DNA from: Entophlyctis helioformis
Lineage: Eukaryota; Chytridiomycota; Chytridiomycetes; Chytridiales; Chytriomycetaceae
Assembly (NCBI GenBank): GCA_025526915.1
Contig: JAHLKH010000072.1
Coordinates: forward strand, 1 to 64,000
Direction of reading: 5' to 3'
Length of the DNA: 64,000 bases
In this document: positions 1 through 9,764 of the stretch, in pieces
Layout of the letters: the number at the start of each line of letters is the position of its first letter
Position numbering within the stretch: position 1 is the stretch's first letter
Made by a program: the position numbers and the translations under genes
Notes under the pieces: generated by a model
What the model was told of the DNA's origin: nothing
The model's input: only the letters and a program-made list of their open reading frames with translations
Databases searched by the model: none

Positions 1-56
1 GCACCGAGAACGGCGGGGACAAAGGCGGCAAGAGCGAGGATGGCAGAGGTGCGCAT
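1..56 (-). CDS. Secreted ETPA-repeat protein, second copy, cut by the window edge
   Basis: The ATG is at 56-54 on the minus strand. The 18 complete codons visible encode MRTSAILALAAFVPAVLG, identical to the signal peptide of the gene at 4197. The rest lies outside the window. It is the inverted-duplication partner of that gene and has its own near-identical promoter with a TATA box. Whether the mature part is intact cannot be seen. Confidence 0.75.
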   Translation of the reverse strand, partial: MRTSAILALAAFVPAVLG

Positions 57-143
57 GTTGGTCTTAGTAGTAGGTAGGTGGGTGGTGGTGGTGTGGGTGC
101 TGTTGGGCGTGGAGCAAGACTGAATGCGGGACCCCCGCTCTGC

Positions 144-150
144 ATTTATA
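144..150 (-). promoter_or_regulatory. TATA box of the left-edge secreted-protein copy
   Basis: TATAAAT on the minus strand, about 90 bp upstream of the ATG at 56. It is an exact duplicate of the TATA box at 4100-4106 in the right arm. Confidence 0.6.
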
Positions 151-465
151 CGCGCAGACGATCGGGTCCCCGCAGCATGCTGTGCTGAACACGTCAACGC
201 TGAAACCCGCGTGCAGGTTTGCGCCGTTAAACTTTGCCGCAAGGGCACGCGGTGGCACCTTGTCACACCGCCGTCTGTGCTCAAGTCGCCACGGACGGTT
301 GTGACGCTGCATGCAACGCCAACGCAGCTCTGCGCTCAAAAATGCACCAACAGCAACAACAACAGCAGCAACAAGCCATTCGTGCAAAGTGCACACAGAG
401 CGTCACGCGGCGAACGTGCTGTGTTGCTGCAGTTGTATTGGCACGTCGGTGAATGACGCTTCATT

Positions 466-655
466 GTGGCAAGCGCTCTGAACCGTCTGCATCGTCGTGC
501 ATGGCACGGCGCTCATGATCATATTCTTGCGGCTGTTGCGGCTGTTGCGGTGGTTGTGGTTGCTGTTGTTGTGGAGGTTGTCCCGAATCATCAGCATCTG
601 GTGCATGTGGAAACTGGCGTTGGTCGGCATACAAGCCGGTGGGCTGTTGCTGCTG
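466..655 (-). pseudogene. Truncated 3' copy of the MADS-box gene
   Basis: On the minus strand this encodes a diverged version of the last ~60 codons of the MADS-box protein at 1136-3785, ending Leu-Pro-Gln-stop rather than Leu-Pro-stop. No MADS domain precedes it, because similarity stops near 655. It looks like a passenger fragment carried by the inverted duplication rather than a gene. Confidence 0.7.
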
Positions 656-660
656 TTGAC

Positions 661-1135
661 ATTACTAAGCACATTAAAGCCACTCAGCATTCAACCTCAT
701 GTCTCATGATGGACACGCCTCTGAGGGCATCATACGGACAGCAGGCTCAACCACTGGACGCCGCACATCTAGTGCGTCTCAAGGCCACCGTGTCGATCTG
801 GCAGATGAAACACTCTGTAGACAGCCAACACCCAGCCACGCAAGCGCACCTTGCAGATATCACGGCGCTGCATGCTCCCATCCAGTTGCATGCCTTCCAA
901 CGCGGCCTGCCTTCCAGCCACCAACGTCCACTCTGAACCGTTTTTGAACCACGGATCCTTCCGATCAATCTCGACCGGCCCCACTTTCCAAAAACGGCAT
1001 GAGCCAACGAGACAGTCCCGGGATGGCGTTTCTGTCGCTCGCCGCAGGTGTGTGCGTCTGTGCCGTGCACGGCAACTACCATGCCTCTAGCGAGTCTGGC
1101 GCTGCTGTGCCGCATTCCCGCTGTTGCCGTCGAGC
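661..1135. other. Intergenic, upstream of the MADS-box gene
   Basis: No gene recognised. Open frames on both strands show no family features. The region should contain the promoter and 5' leader of the MADS gene, but I see no clear TATA box. Confidence 0.5.
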
Positions 1136-3785
1136 ATGGACCGCCACTTACCCACGGAACATGCTGCCACAGAGGTTGCGGAGGCGGCCGCTGAGCAGCA
1201 GCTGCCCGTGCAGCCGAGTGTGCCACAGCCGAACCACAACAAGCGGTCGGCGCTCGAGGCTGGCCTCGACACCGAAGAAGCGCATGTCGACACCGTCAAC
1301 TACCAGCAGCAGCAGCAGCAGCAGCAGCCTCACCAGCAGCATCAGGAGTACCAGCAGCATCAGGAGTACTGCAGCCAGCCCCAGGGCACGAGCACAGTCG
1401 TTGGCAGCGCCTCCATATTGCCCAATAGTGTCAACTATCAAGCCGAGCCAACAAACAATGCAGCCGGGCACTTGTACCCTCAACCAGCACATGCAGCACT
1501 CGGATCGTATGGGCAGCAGCAGCAACAGCAGCAGGATCTGTCAGTCCAGAGGCCCCAGCATCAGCAGCAGGATCTGCCACACCAGCGGCCCGAGATTCAG
1601 CCCGAGCATCGTCCCGATTCTCTCACGACTGAAGCCAATCGGCCAGCACAGGCTCACGATCCGAGCACAGCTCTCGACGGCAACGGTGACGCAGACATCG
1701 ACGCAGACGCAGACCAAGAGGCCGCCTCGGGCGAGTCAATCAACATCGACTTTGTGACAACGAGCGTTGATGACAACGGCATGATCATGGAAGGCGGCGA
1801 TGACGACGACGATGACGATGGAGAAGCACCGAAACGAAAAGGCGGCCGGCGCAAGATCAAGATCGAGTTCATCTCGGACAAGTCGCGCCGTCACATCACC
1901 TTCTCCAAGCGCAAAACGGGGATCCTGAAAAAGGCATACGAGCTTTCGACGCTGACGGGCACGCAGGTGCTTCTCCTGGTCGCGTCCGAAACCGGCCATG
2001 TGTACACGTTTGCCACGCCCAAGCTGCAGCCGCTGATCACCAAGCCAGAGGGCAAGTCGCTCATTCAGGCGTGTTTGAACGCATCGGACGGCGCTGCGGC
2101 TGCCGTTGCCGTCACCAACGCAGCACGTTCCGTCCAGGCTGCCAACTTGGTCCAGCCGCTCAAGGTTTCCAAGACGGGGAAAGGCGTCCAAAGCCAAGCC
2201 GGAAGCCGCTTCTAAAGCACATATCCCACCCCAGCAACCCATTCATGCACAAGCCCCGGAAAGGGTCCCGGCCCCAACACTACCGCCGGTTGCAGATGCG
2301 GAATCCAGTGCGCGGCCTCTGGCTGCCCATGCCCAGCAGCAACAGCAACTTCACCAAAAGCAACATCAGCAGCATCAGCAGGCTCAGCAGGCTCAGCGCG
2401 CAACCACAGCAGGTCGTGTGCTGCCCGCCATCGCTATGCCACATTCGGCAAACCCCTCCTATCCAGACCAGATGCAACACCAGCAAATGCAGCGCCAAAA
2501 CGCTCTGCATCCTCGCCCTCGCCCCATCTCTGCAGCATACGATCCGAATAAGCAGCAGCCACTTGGTGCGCAACAGCCGCAGCAATATCAGCGACAGTCG
2601 CAGATCCACCACCAGCACCACTACCCTGAACAGTACCAGCAGCACCCGCATCATCCAAGACAACGAATGTCGCATTATCAGCAAGGCGCACCCGTGCCCA
2701 ATGCACTTGCAGGCGAGCCCATGTCTGGATCGGCAGAATATGTCGGTCCGCCAGGCAGGGACTCGACTGCATTGCCGCCGCTTACTCAACCACCGCATGG
2801 ATACGCCCCAAGCCAGCAGCCGCTTCCGCAGTACAGTCAGATATCGCGGCCAACAACGCCAGCAAGCAGCAGTACGAATCCTTCATTCCCGACGCATCTG
2901 CCAGCATTGACAACACTCAAGCTGGTTGGAAACAGCCACGGCGGCCACTACATGTCCCAATCCGAGCCGCAGCACGTTCAGTATCGTGAAAGTTACGCGC
3001 CATCCGAGAATCAGCAACAGCAGCAACAGCAGCAGCCATCTTACCAGTTGCAGCATCCAGGATCCTACAGACAACCGCATACTCAACGACTTGATCCACA
3101 ACAGCAACAGCACCACAACGGATACAGCCAGGGCCAGCAACTGTACGGACAAGGTGATGCGCACGAGTATAGCCACGATCGCCCGTCCATGCCGACGTAC
3201 ACTGATGTGAGTGGCCTGCAAGGCCAGCACCAAGGCCATGATCAAACGCGTGCCCGTCCGCGTGTGCTCAGCCAAGAACACGAAGACATTCGCAGCCAGG
3301 TGCCATACACCCCACATGCGACTGGAAGCTCACTGCCGCACCCCAATGGCATGACGGCCCGGCAGGCGTATACCCCACCATACAACGGCACGCCCCAGTC
3401 TGCAGCTAAACACTACCCGCCTCGTGCAGGTCCGTCGCCTTCAACTGGTGGCCAGTTTGGCACTTCTGCGACGACGCCAGATGCAGCGCATGAAGCACAT
3501 GAATACGACCGGCACGGACAGCAGCAGCCGCACCAACCGCACCAGCCGTATCAGCCGCCAGAGCAGTACGAACAGCAGCAGTCGCAGCAACAGCAACAGC
3601 AACAGCAGCCCACCGGCTTGCATGCCGACCAACGCCTGTTTCCACATGCGCCAGATGCTGACGATTCAGGACAACATCCACCACCAACACAACAACGACC
3701 GCAACAGCCGCAACAGCCACAAGAATATGATCATGAGCGCCGTGCCATGCGCGACGATGCAGACGATTCAGAGCGCTTGCCATAA
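1136..3785 (+). CDS. SRF/Mcm1-type MADS-box transcription factor, polyglutamine-rich
   Basis: A nuclear DNA-binding regulator. The first in-frame ATG is 1136 (MDRHLPTEH). An N-terminal Gln-rich arm and an acidic run (DDDDDDD) precede a MADS domain at about residues 236-300, with the signatures RRHITFSKRKTGILKKAYEL and VLLLVASETGHVYTFATPKL, followed by the short SAM-like extension LITKPEGKSLIQACLN. This is the SRF (type I) class, closest in kind to Mcm1/SRF. The frame changes after the MADS-SAM part. A 70-nt intron at 2165-2234 (weak donor GTTTCC, acceptor CCCAG) would join the frames and give about 859 residues, but a one-base frameshift is an alternative. The C-terminal ~500 residues are low-complexity Gln/Pro/His with several poly-Q tracts. 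The 3' end is duplicated in the left arm of inverted duplication 1. Confidence 0.85.
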
Positions 3786-4252
3786 TGAAGCGTCATTCAA
3801 CCGGACGTGCCAATACAACTGCAGCAACACAGCACGTTCGCCGCGTGACGCTCTGTGTGTACTTGCACGAATGGCTTGTTGCTGCTGTTGTTGTTGCTGT
3901 TGGTGCATTTTTGAGCGCAGAGCTGCGTTGGCGTTGCATGCAGCGTCACAACCGTCCGTGGCGACTTGAGCACAGACGGCGGTGTGACAAGGTGCCACCG
4001 CGTGCCCTTGCGGCAAAGTTTAACGGCGCAAACCTGCACGCGGGTTTCAGCGTTGACGTGTTCAGCACAGCATGCTGCGGGGACCCGATCGTCTGCGCGT
4101 ATAAATGCAGAGCGGGGGTCCCGCATTCAGTCTTGCTCCACGCCCAACAGCACCCACAACACACCACCACCCACCACCTACTACTACTAGACCAACATGC
4201 GCACCTCTGCCATCCTCGCTCTTGCCGCCTTTGTCCCCGCCGTTCTCGGTGC
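3597..4252. repeat. Right arm of inverted duplication 1
   Basis: Inverted partner of 1-660. It holds the last ~60 codons of the MADS gene, the whole 411-bp intergenic region and the first 18 codons of the ETPA-repeat secreted protein. The two arms flank the MADS gene body (spacer about 2.9 kb). Confidence 0.9.
4100..4106 (+). promoter_or_regulatory. TATA box of the ETPA-repeat secreted-protein gene
   Basis: TATAAAT lies 97 bp upstream of the ATG at 4197 and is followed by a CA-rich leader. The secreted-protein gene at 9765-10871 has a TATA-like box at a similar distance. Confidence 0.6.
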
Positions 4253-4802
4253 ATACATTCCCGGTCCGGCCGAGACGCCTGCCGCCACGCCTGCTGCCAC
4301 GCCGTGCACCGACGTTCCGGCCGGCCCTGCCGAGACGCCTGCACCCAAGCCCGACACGCCTGCCGGCCCCGCCGAGACTCCTTGCGCCGAGACGCCTGCC
4401 GCCACGCCTGTCGAGACTCCCGCTCCCAAGCCTGACACGCCTGCCGGTCCCGCCGAGACCCCCTGCACCGAGGGATCGACGCCTGTCGAGACTCCCGCTC
4501 CCAAGCCCGACACGCCTGCCGGTCCTGCCGAGACGCCATGCGAGACTCCCGCCGAGACTCCCGCTGCCACTCCCGATGCCACGCACACCGCGTCTGGTGA
4601 CGACGAGACGCCCTGTGACGACGACGAGACGCCCGCCCCGACGCCCGCGTCGCTCGCCGAGCCTGGTGCCGAGGGCACGCAGCCCGCCGCGTACGGCATC
4701 CCCGGCGAGAACACCGAGGCCATCGTGTCGTCTGCCGGCCGCACGGCCGTGTCTGGCGCGGTCGCAGTGATTGCCGCTGCCGTTGCCGTCATGGCCTTCT
4801 AA
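4197..4802 (+). CDS. Secreted ETPA-repeat surface protein 1
   Basis: 201 residues, no family recognised. The signal peptide is about residues 1-19 (MRTSAILALAAFVPAVLGA). The mature part is almost entirely Pro/Ala/Thr/Glu, made of irregular repeats such as AGPAETPAPKPDTP and ETPAATP, with a few Cys (ETPC). The last ~25 residues are hydrophobic (SGAVAVIAAAVAVMAF) after a small-residue site (SSAGRT), and no charged tail follows, as in GPI-anchored precursors. The likely product is a Thr-rich, heavily O-glycosylated cell-surface or wall protein. It is the first of five related genes in a row. Its promoter and signal peptide are duplicated in inverted duplication 1. Role unknown. Confidence 0.85.
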   Translation: MRTSAILALAAFVPAVLGAYIPGPAETPAATPAATPCTDVPAGPAETPAPKPDTPAGPAETPCAETPAATPVETPAPKPDTPAGPAETPCTEGSTPVETPAPKPDTPAGPAETPCETPAETPAATPDATHTASGDDETPCDDDETPAPTPASLAEPGAEGTQPAAYGIPGENTEAIVSSAGRTAVSGAVAVIAAAVAVMAF

Positions 4803-5426
4803 CGGCACTCTGCAGGCAGTCGAAACCTTTCACATCACTCTGTATCTTGCATCTTCCCAATGAAAGCCGGTTCATATTTCTTCAGTTTGCGTTGCCCGTC
4901 ACATTGCTCTGTTTGCAGTCACATTCACTGGCCAGTGTGTCCCGTGTGTTCCGTTGCTGGGTCACGCTGTTCAAGCTGTTTGCAGTCATGCTGAGCAAAG
5001 GTGCCAGTGGCTGGGCTGTCTGCCACGGCCAGGTGGGCAGCAGCCATCCATCGCCAAGTGCGACACGCAGCAGACAACAAGGCAGCAGACAGCAGACAGC
5101 AACCACAGCCACTTGGCCAGAGATGAATGGCAGGCGATCGTGGCGTGAGTGTCATGCCACGCTGTCCATCCATCCATCCATCCATCCATCCATCCATCCA
5201 TCCATCCATCCATCCCTCTGTCCATCCAAGCCACACGCACACGTGACGCTGTTTGATGACGCAAAACGCGCTGCATTCAGCCGCGATGGATGAGCCGCGT
5301 CTGCGATCCGGCGCTTGTTTGCACAAGTTTCGCCGCTTGTTTCGGTGCACCAGCGACTCTCGCATTCGAGCCGACTTGCCTCACTCATCGCATAGACACC
5401 GACCCACACACACAAACACACACAAC
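4803..5426. other. Intergenic with a CCAT microsatellite
   Basis: No gene recognised. A (CCAT)n/(ATCC)n run of about 50 bp (5165-5215) reads as Asp-Gly-Trp-Met or Ile-His-Pro-Ser repeats in open frames, which are artefacts. The CA-rich leader of the next gene precedes 5427. Confidence 0.7.
5165..5215. repeat. (CCAT)n tetranucleotide microsatellite
   Basis: About thirteen tandem CCAT units, uninterrupted. Confidence 0.9.
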
Positions 5427-6005
5427 ATGCGCACCGCTGTCATCCTCTCTGCTCTTGTCGCCGTCGCCTCTGCCGAGGCCGTCTTCTACAGGGCCGACGA
5501 CTGCACCACCACCACCACGGTTGCTGCCACCACGGTTGCTGCCACCACGGTTGCTGCTGCCACGACCACCAAGGCTGCTGTTGCCTCGACTGTTGCTCCC
5601 GTTGTTGTTGCAACCACTGTCGCCGGTGCCGGCTACTACGGCAAGGAGACGCCTGCTGCCACGCCCTCTGCCACTCCCGCTGTTGGTGGCTACTACGGCA
5701 AGGAGACGCCGGCTGCCACGCCTTCCGCCACGCCTGCTGCCGGCGGCTACTACGGCAAGGACGGTGACAAGCCCGCTGTTCCCAAGGAGACGCCTGCACC
5801 CGAGCCCACCCCCGCTGCTGGCGGCTACTACGGCAAGGACGGTGACAAGCCCGCTGCCAAGGAGACGCCTGCTGCCACGCCCGCTGCCACCCAGGCGTAC
5901 GACGATGCATACAACGCCGAGGCCGTGTACTCTGGCGCTGGCCGTGTGGCCGGCAGCGTCGTTGCTGCCGTTGGTGCTGCCGTTGCTGCTGCGCTCGTGC
6001 TGTGA
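5427..6005 (+). CDS. Secreted YGK/ETPA-repeat surface protein 2
   Basis: 192 residues. The ATG at 5427 is chosen because it starts a signal peptide ([18 protein letters not shown]) much like that of the 4197 gene. A Thr/Val/Ala-rich stretch ([11 protein letters not shown]) follows, then repeats of the type [17 protein letters not shown] and YYGKDGDKP. The end is a small-residue site (YSGAGR) and a hydrophobic tail ([15 protein letters not shown]), the GPI-like C-terminus shared by the whole cluster. No known domain; probably a glycosylated surface or wall protein. Confidence 0.85.
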   Translation: MRTAVILSALVAVASAEAVFYRADDCTTTTTVAATTVAATTVAAATTTKAAVASTVAPVVVATTVAGAGYYGKETPAATPSATPAVGGYYGKETPAATPSATPAAGGYYGKDGDKPAVPKETPAPEPTPAAGGYYGKDGDKPAAKETPAATPAATQAYDDAYNAEAVYSGAGRVAGSVVAAVGAAVAAALVL

Positions 6006-7116
6006 GCCGGTTGCTGTTGCTGTTGCTGCTGCTGTTGTCGCTGTGTATGGACACATCATCCCAATACAACCCAAGTCGCTTTGCACCGCATCTGTCCCTT
6101 GTGTCTGCCTCTCTCTCTGTGTGTGTGTGTGTGTCTAGTGGCAGTTGTTGATGGGCTGGACACTCGGCTGCTGGACAGTGCGCTCTCCTCCAGCAGCCAC
6201 GGCATGGCATGGCATGGCATGGCATGGCATGGCCAGACCCGTGTGTTGGTCGGACAGCGCCATGCGTCTTGAACGTCGCCGCGTGGAGCAATGTGTGGAC
6301 AAGCTGGCTGCCTCCTCCTCTTCCACCTGTCCGATCGCACGACTGTGTCATTGCGGGCGACAACACCCTCCAGATCGTGTCAGCGGACACGACACAACAT
6401 GGGCGAACGTTGAGCCCACGACGAGCGTCGCTGGTGGCCAGAGGAGAGACACAAGGGAGAGAGACGCTGCGAGGACAAGGCTGCTGGCCAGCGTCGGCGG
6501 GGGGTCGTCTGAGCAGGACCAGGCAGTGAGGACCGGCAGCAGCGCAACGCAGTCAGACGACGTAAAACAGCACTGAAGCAAACGCCGTTCGTCAACAATG
6601 GCCCAAAATTGCTCAGAATGATCGTGAGGCGCAAGAGTCGCAAGCTTGGTCGCTCGCTCGCTCAGTCCGTTCGTCGGTTTGTCGGCCCGTTAGCAGGCTT
6701 ACACGCTCAGTCGCAATTTTGCAACGCCACCGCCGCCCGCTCTGTCGCCCGTGCAAGTTGTTGAGCGAAACGCGGCAACGTGCATGCCAATTTGCTCAAC
6801 CACGAGGACCGTCAAACTCTCTCATCTCATTTTCGCCAAATATGGCAATATTTCGTCGACACAGACGGGCACTTGAACGCCGCCGCTCGCTGCGTCGCTC
6901 CATGCCTTGGCGTCGGTTAAAAGGCTGGAGGGGCCCCGCAGTGACTTGCAACCCATCCCACCACCTTAGACTACAGGTAAGCCGAGCAGCCCAGCCGGCA
7001 GCCCAGCCAGCGCCCGCATCTGTCTGTTCTTGTGGTGCACAGCACTCTGCCCTGCTGGATTGCCAACGAATGCACCATGCTGACCACGACGACGACGACG
7101 ACGACGCTGCACAGAC
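6006..7116. other. Intergenic with CATGG repeat and possible leader intron
   Basis: No gene recognised. It contains a (GGCAT)n tandem repeat at 6201-6233. A GTAAGC donor near 6977 and a GCACAG acceptor just before 7117 could mark an intron in the 5' leader of the next gene. TTAAAAG near 6917 is a possible TATA-like element. The latter two are weak suggestions. Confidence 0.45.
6201..6233. repeat. (GGCAT)n pentanucleotide repeat
   Basis: Six to seven tandem GGCAT units in the intergenic region upstream of the largest surface-protein gene. Confidence 0.9.
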
Positions 7117-8667
7117 ATGAAGTTCACTGCTGCCACCATCGTTGCTGCCCTCGCCGCCTCGGCCGTTGCCCTCCCCGCCCACGTCGCCTACCCTGGTGCC
7201 GACGACACTCCCGCCGTCTACGGCAAGGAGACCCCCGCCCCCAAGCCCGAGCCCAGCCCCGCTGGCTACGGCAAGGACGCCCCTGCCCCCGCTGCCACCA
7301 CCCCCGCTGGTGACAAGTACGGCAAGGAGACCCCTGCCCCCGAGCCCGAGACCCCCGCTGGCGGCTACTACGGCAAGGACTCTGAGGAGACCCCTGCCCC
7401 CAAGCCCGAGCCCGCTGGTGACAAGTACGGCAAGGACTCCAAGGAGACCCCCGCCCCTGAGCCCGAGACCCCCGCCGGCGGTTACTACGGCAAGGACTCC
7501 AAGGAGACCCCCGCTCCCGAGGCCGAGACCACCCCCGCCGACAAGTACGGCAAGGGTGCCGAGACTCCCGCCCCCAAGAAGAAGTGTGTCCCCAAGACCA
7601 AGGGCACCGGCAAGGAGACCCCCGCTCCTGAGCCCACCCCCGCTCCCTACGGCAAGGACTCCAAGGAGACCCCCGCCCCCGAGCCTGCCACCACCCCCTC
7701 TGGTGACAAGTACGGCAAGGAGACCCCTGCCCCCGAGCCCACCCCCGCTCCCTACGGCAAGGACGGCAAGGAGACCCCTGCCCCTGAGGCCGACAAGTAC
7801 GGCAAGGAGACCCCCGCCCCCGAGCCTGCCACCACCCCCGCTGGTGACAAGTACGGCAAGGAGACCCCCGCCCCTGAGCCTGCTCCCGCCACCACCCCTT
7901 GCGACGGCAAGAACGGCAAGGAGACCCCTGCCCCCGAGCCCACCCCCGCTCCCTACGGCAAGGACGGCAAGGAGACCCCTGCCCCTGAGGCCGACAAGTA
8001 CGGCAAGGAGACCCCCGCCCCCGAGCCTGCCACCACCCCCGCTGGTGACAAGTACGGCAAGGAGACCCCCGCCCCTGAGCCTGCTCCCGCCACCACCCCT
8101 TGCGACGGCAAGAACGGCAAGGAGACCCCCGCCCCCGAGCCCACCCCCGCTCCCTACGGCAAGGACGGCAAGGAGACCCCTGCCCCTGAGGCCGACAAGT
8201 ACGGCAAGGAGACCCCCGCCCCCGAGCCTGCCACCACCCCCGCTGGTGACAAGTACGGCAAGGAGACCCCCGCCCCTGAGCCTGCTCCCGCCACCACCCC
8301 TTGCGACGGCAAGAACGGCAAGGAGACCCCCGCCCCCGAGCCCACCCCTGCTCCCTACGGCAAGGACGGCAAGGAGACCCCCGCTCCCGAGGCTGCCACC
8401 ACCCCTTGCGACGGTGACAAGGCCAAGGCCACCCCCGCTGCCGAGCCCACCCCCGCTGCCTACGGCAAGGACGGTAAGCCCGCCGAGACCCCCGCCCCCG
8501 AGGCCGACAAGTACGGCAAGGGTGCCGAGACTCCCGCTGCCACCCCCGCTGCCACCCAGGCTTACGGTGATGCCTACGACAAGGCCGAGAACATCGTTTC
8601 CGGCGCTGCCCGCACCGGTGTCTCCATCGTCGCCCTTGTTGGTGCCGTTGCCGTCATGATGTTCTAA
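7117..8667 (+). CDS. Secreted [16 protein letters not shown] surface protein 3 (largest)
   Basis: 516 residues in one exon. Signal peptide MKFTAATIVAALAASAVALP. The body is almost wholly repeats of [11 protein letters not shown], with linkers such as TTPAGD and TTPCDGKN. Residues ~202-402 are three 67-residue units encoded by near-identical 201-bp DNA repeats. One basic patch (KKKCVPKTKGTGK) interrupts the repeats near residue 150. The C-terminus has the cluster's small-residue site (VSGAAR) and hydrophobic tail ending AVAVMMF. Codon use in the repeats is strongly biased to C-ending codons (GCC, CCC, ACC, AAG), suggesting high expression. Function unknown; an adhesin or wall mucin is plausible. 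Confidence 0.88.
   Translation: MKFTAATIVAALAASAVALPAHVAYPGADDTPAVYGKETPAPKPEPSPAGYGKDAPAPAATTPAGDKYGKETPAPEPETPAGGYYGKDSEETPAPKPEPAGDKYGKDSKETPAPEPETPAGGYYGKDSKETPAPEAETTPADKYGKGAETPAPKKKCVPKTKGTGKETPAPEPTPAPYGKDSKETPAPEPATTPSGDKYGKETPAPEPTPAPYGKDGKETPAPEADKYGKETPAPEPATTPAGDKYGKETPAPEPAPATTPCDGKNGKETPAPEPTPAPYGKDGKETPAPEADKYGKETPAPEPATTPAGDKYGKETPAPEPAPATTPCDGKNGKETPAPEPTPAPYGKDGKETPAPEADKYGKETPAPEPATTPAGDKYGKETPAPEPAPATTPCDGKNGKETPAPEPTPAPYGKDGKETPAPEAATTPCDGDKAKATPAAEPTPAAYGKDGKPAETPAPEADKYGKGAETPAATPAATQAYGDAYDKAENIVSGAARTGVSIVALVGAVAVMMF
7720..8322 (+). repeat. Three tandem 201-bp in-frame coding repeats
   Basis: Units at 7720-7920, 7921-8121 and 8122-8322, with a diverging partial fourth unit after 8322. 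They are nearly identical, differing by silent C/T changes such as CCT versus CCC in the first proline codons. Near-identity at silent sites points to recent expansion or ongoing homogenisation. Confidence 0.92.
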
Positions 8668-8836
8668 GCCGACCCCGAAGTCCCTTTGCATCTCACATCC
8701 GTCTCTCTCTTAGAACCACTCTGTACGTAATGCATTCGAATGAATTCGCTTCAAGCATATGTGCAGGCCATGCTCTTTTATTGTGCACCGTCGTTCAGCG
8801 CTTTCGAGTACGCGTATCCAGCGCGTCGCGTCTCGT

Positions 8837-9092
8837 TCACATCACCAGCAGCGTCGTCAATATGGCCGCCACGCCAGCCATGTACAGTGACATGGTGTTG
8901 GCACGGCTGCTTGAGACGAGCGGCGGTGCATCTGTGCTGCTCCGGTACGCTCCTGTGTTTGGGGGCGTCTGAGGGGCCGTGTTGAATCCTGCCTGCTGCC
9001 TCTGATACGAGCTGGACCCTGCTGTGCCTGCCGACGGCGTTGCGAGCGCAAGGGGCGTGGGCGTCTCACTGTCGGGCTCGCAGTCATCGCCA

Positions 9093-9123
<31 letters not shown>

Positions 9124-9484
9124 GTGTTTCCAGAACAACACGGCCGAGATTGCTGGCTTGAGTGCGCTCGGCGACCGGCGGCGTCTTGGCCGTGACGGTG
9201 ATGACGGCAGGGCTGTCGTACGCAATGCCATAGCCCTTGGTCGATGTTGGCTGCACAGAAGGCGTCGGTGTGGAAGTCGGACTGGCCACACCTGCAGCAA
9301 TCAATGTCGTGGAGCATGGAGGCGTCTCCGTGACGAACGGCTCTCTTGGCGCGAGTGTTGCTGTTGCGACTGGCGATTCGCGTGCAGCTTCGGTGCCGTA
9401 ATGCCTTGGTGCAACGGCACCAACGACTGCATTGGCAGACGTGGCTGCAAGCAGAGCGTGCATGACAAGTGTGTTGTGGTGCAT
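8837..9484 (-). CDS. Secreted Pro/Thr-rich surface protein 4
   Basis: 215 residues. The ATG at 9484 opens MHHNTLVMHALLAATSANA, a plausible signal peptide; the internal Met is an alternative start. The mature part is Thr/Pro/Ala-rich with few exact repeats (TPTPSVQPTSTKGYG, an Ala8 run, ETPTPLALATP). The tail has a small/basic site (SSSRANT) and a hydrophobic end (MAGVAAILTTLLVM), matching the layout of the neighbouring proteins. It is the most diverged member of the cluster, on the strand opposite to the first three. No known domain. Confidence 0.75.
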
Positions 9485-9764
9485 CGAGTGGGTTGCTCGA
9501 GTGGGTTCAATGGCCAAGAGCAAAGCAAGCAAGCACCTCAGAGTGGCATGCCAATCCAGCAGTCACATCCACGCCGTTGCGTCCATTGTTGCCAGACAAT
9601 GGGACAGCCATTGTTGCATGCTGGACGGGCCAACGACTTCGACGTGCTTGTTGCACTTGGTGCACAGCCCAGGCAGCCATGGACGCAGATCAACAGGAGT
9701 GTTTGCAAAGACATGCGGGGTTCATTGAGACAAAACAAGTACAAGAAGGAGCGAGCAAGACCGC

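Larger units (their letters stand above)
1..660. repeat. Left arm of inverted duplication 1
   Basis: Read on the minus strand, this stretch repeats 3597-4252. In order it holds the first codons of a secreted-protein gene (1-56), its promoter, and the 3' end of the MADS-box gene. Position 1 pairs with 4252. The promoter part (about 115-400) is almost identical in both arms, while the MADS 3' part (about 466-655) has many substitutions. Similarity ends near 655-660, just past the codons for PPACMPTN. In this copy the MADS stop codon TAA reads CAA and is followed directly by TGA. Confidence 0.9.

Noticed and set aside
5152..5293. Asp-Gly-Trp-Met and Ile-His-Pro-Ser repeat peptides
   Set aside because: Produced by the (CCAT)n microsatellite in every frame; no start or gene context.
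7720..8322. Possible CRISPR array because of regular direct repeats
   Set aside because: The 201-bp units are contiguous, in frame and coding, in a eukaryote; there are no spacers.
6796..8691. A 631-codon open frame on the minus strand (Gly/Leu/Val-rich)
   Set aside because: It is the antisense shadow of the Pro/Thr/Lys repeat gene at 7117-8667; repeat DNA without stops on one strand is open on the other. The plus-strand frame has a signal peptide and a sensible tail.
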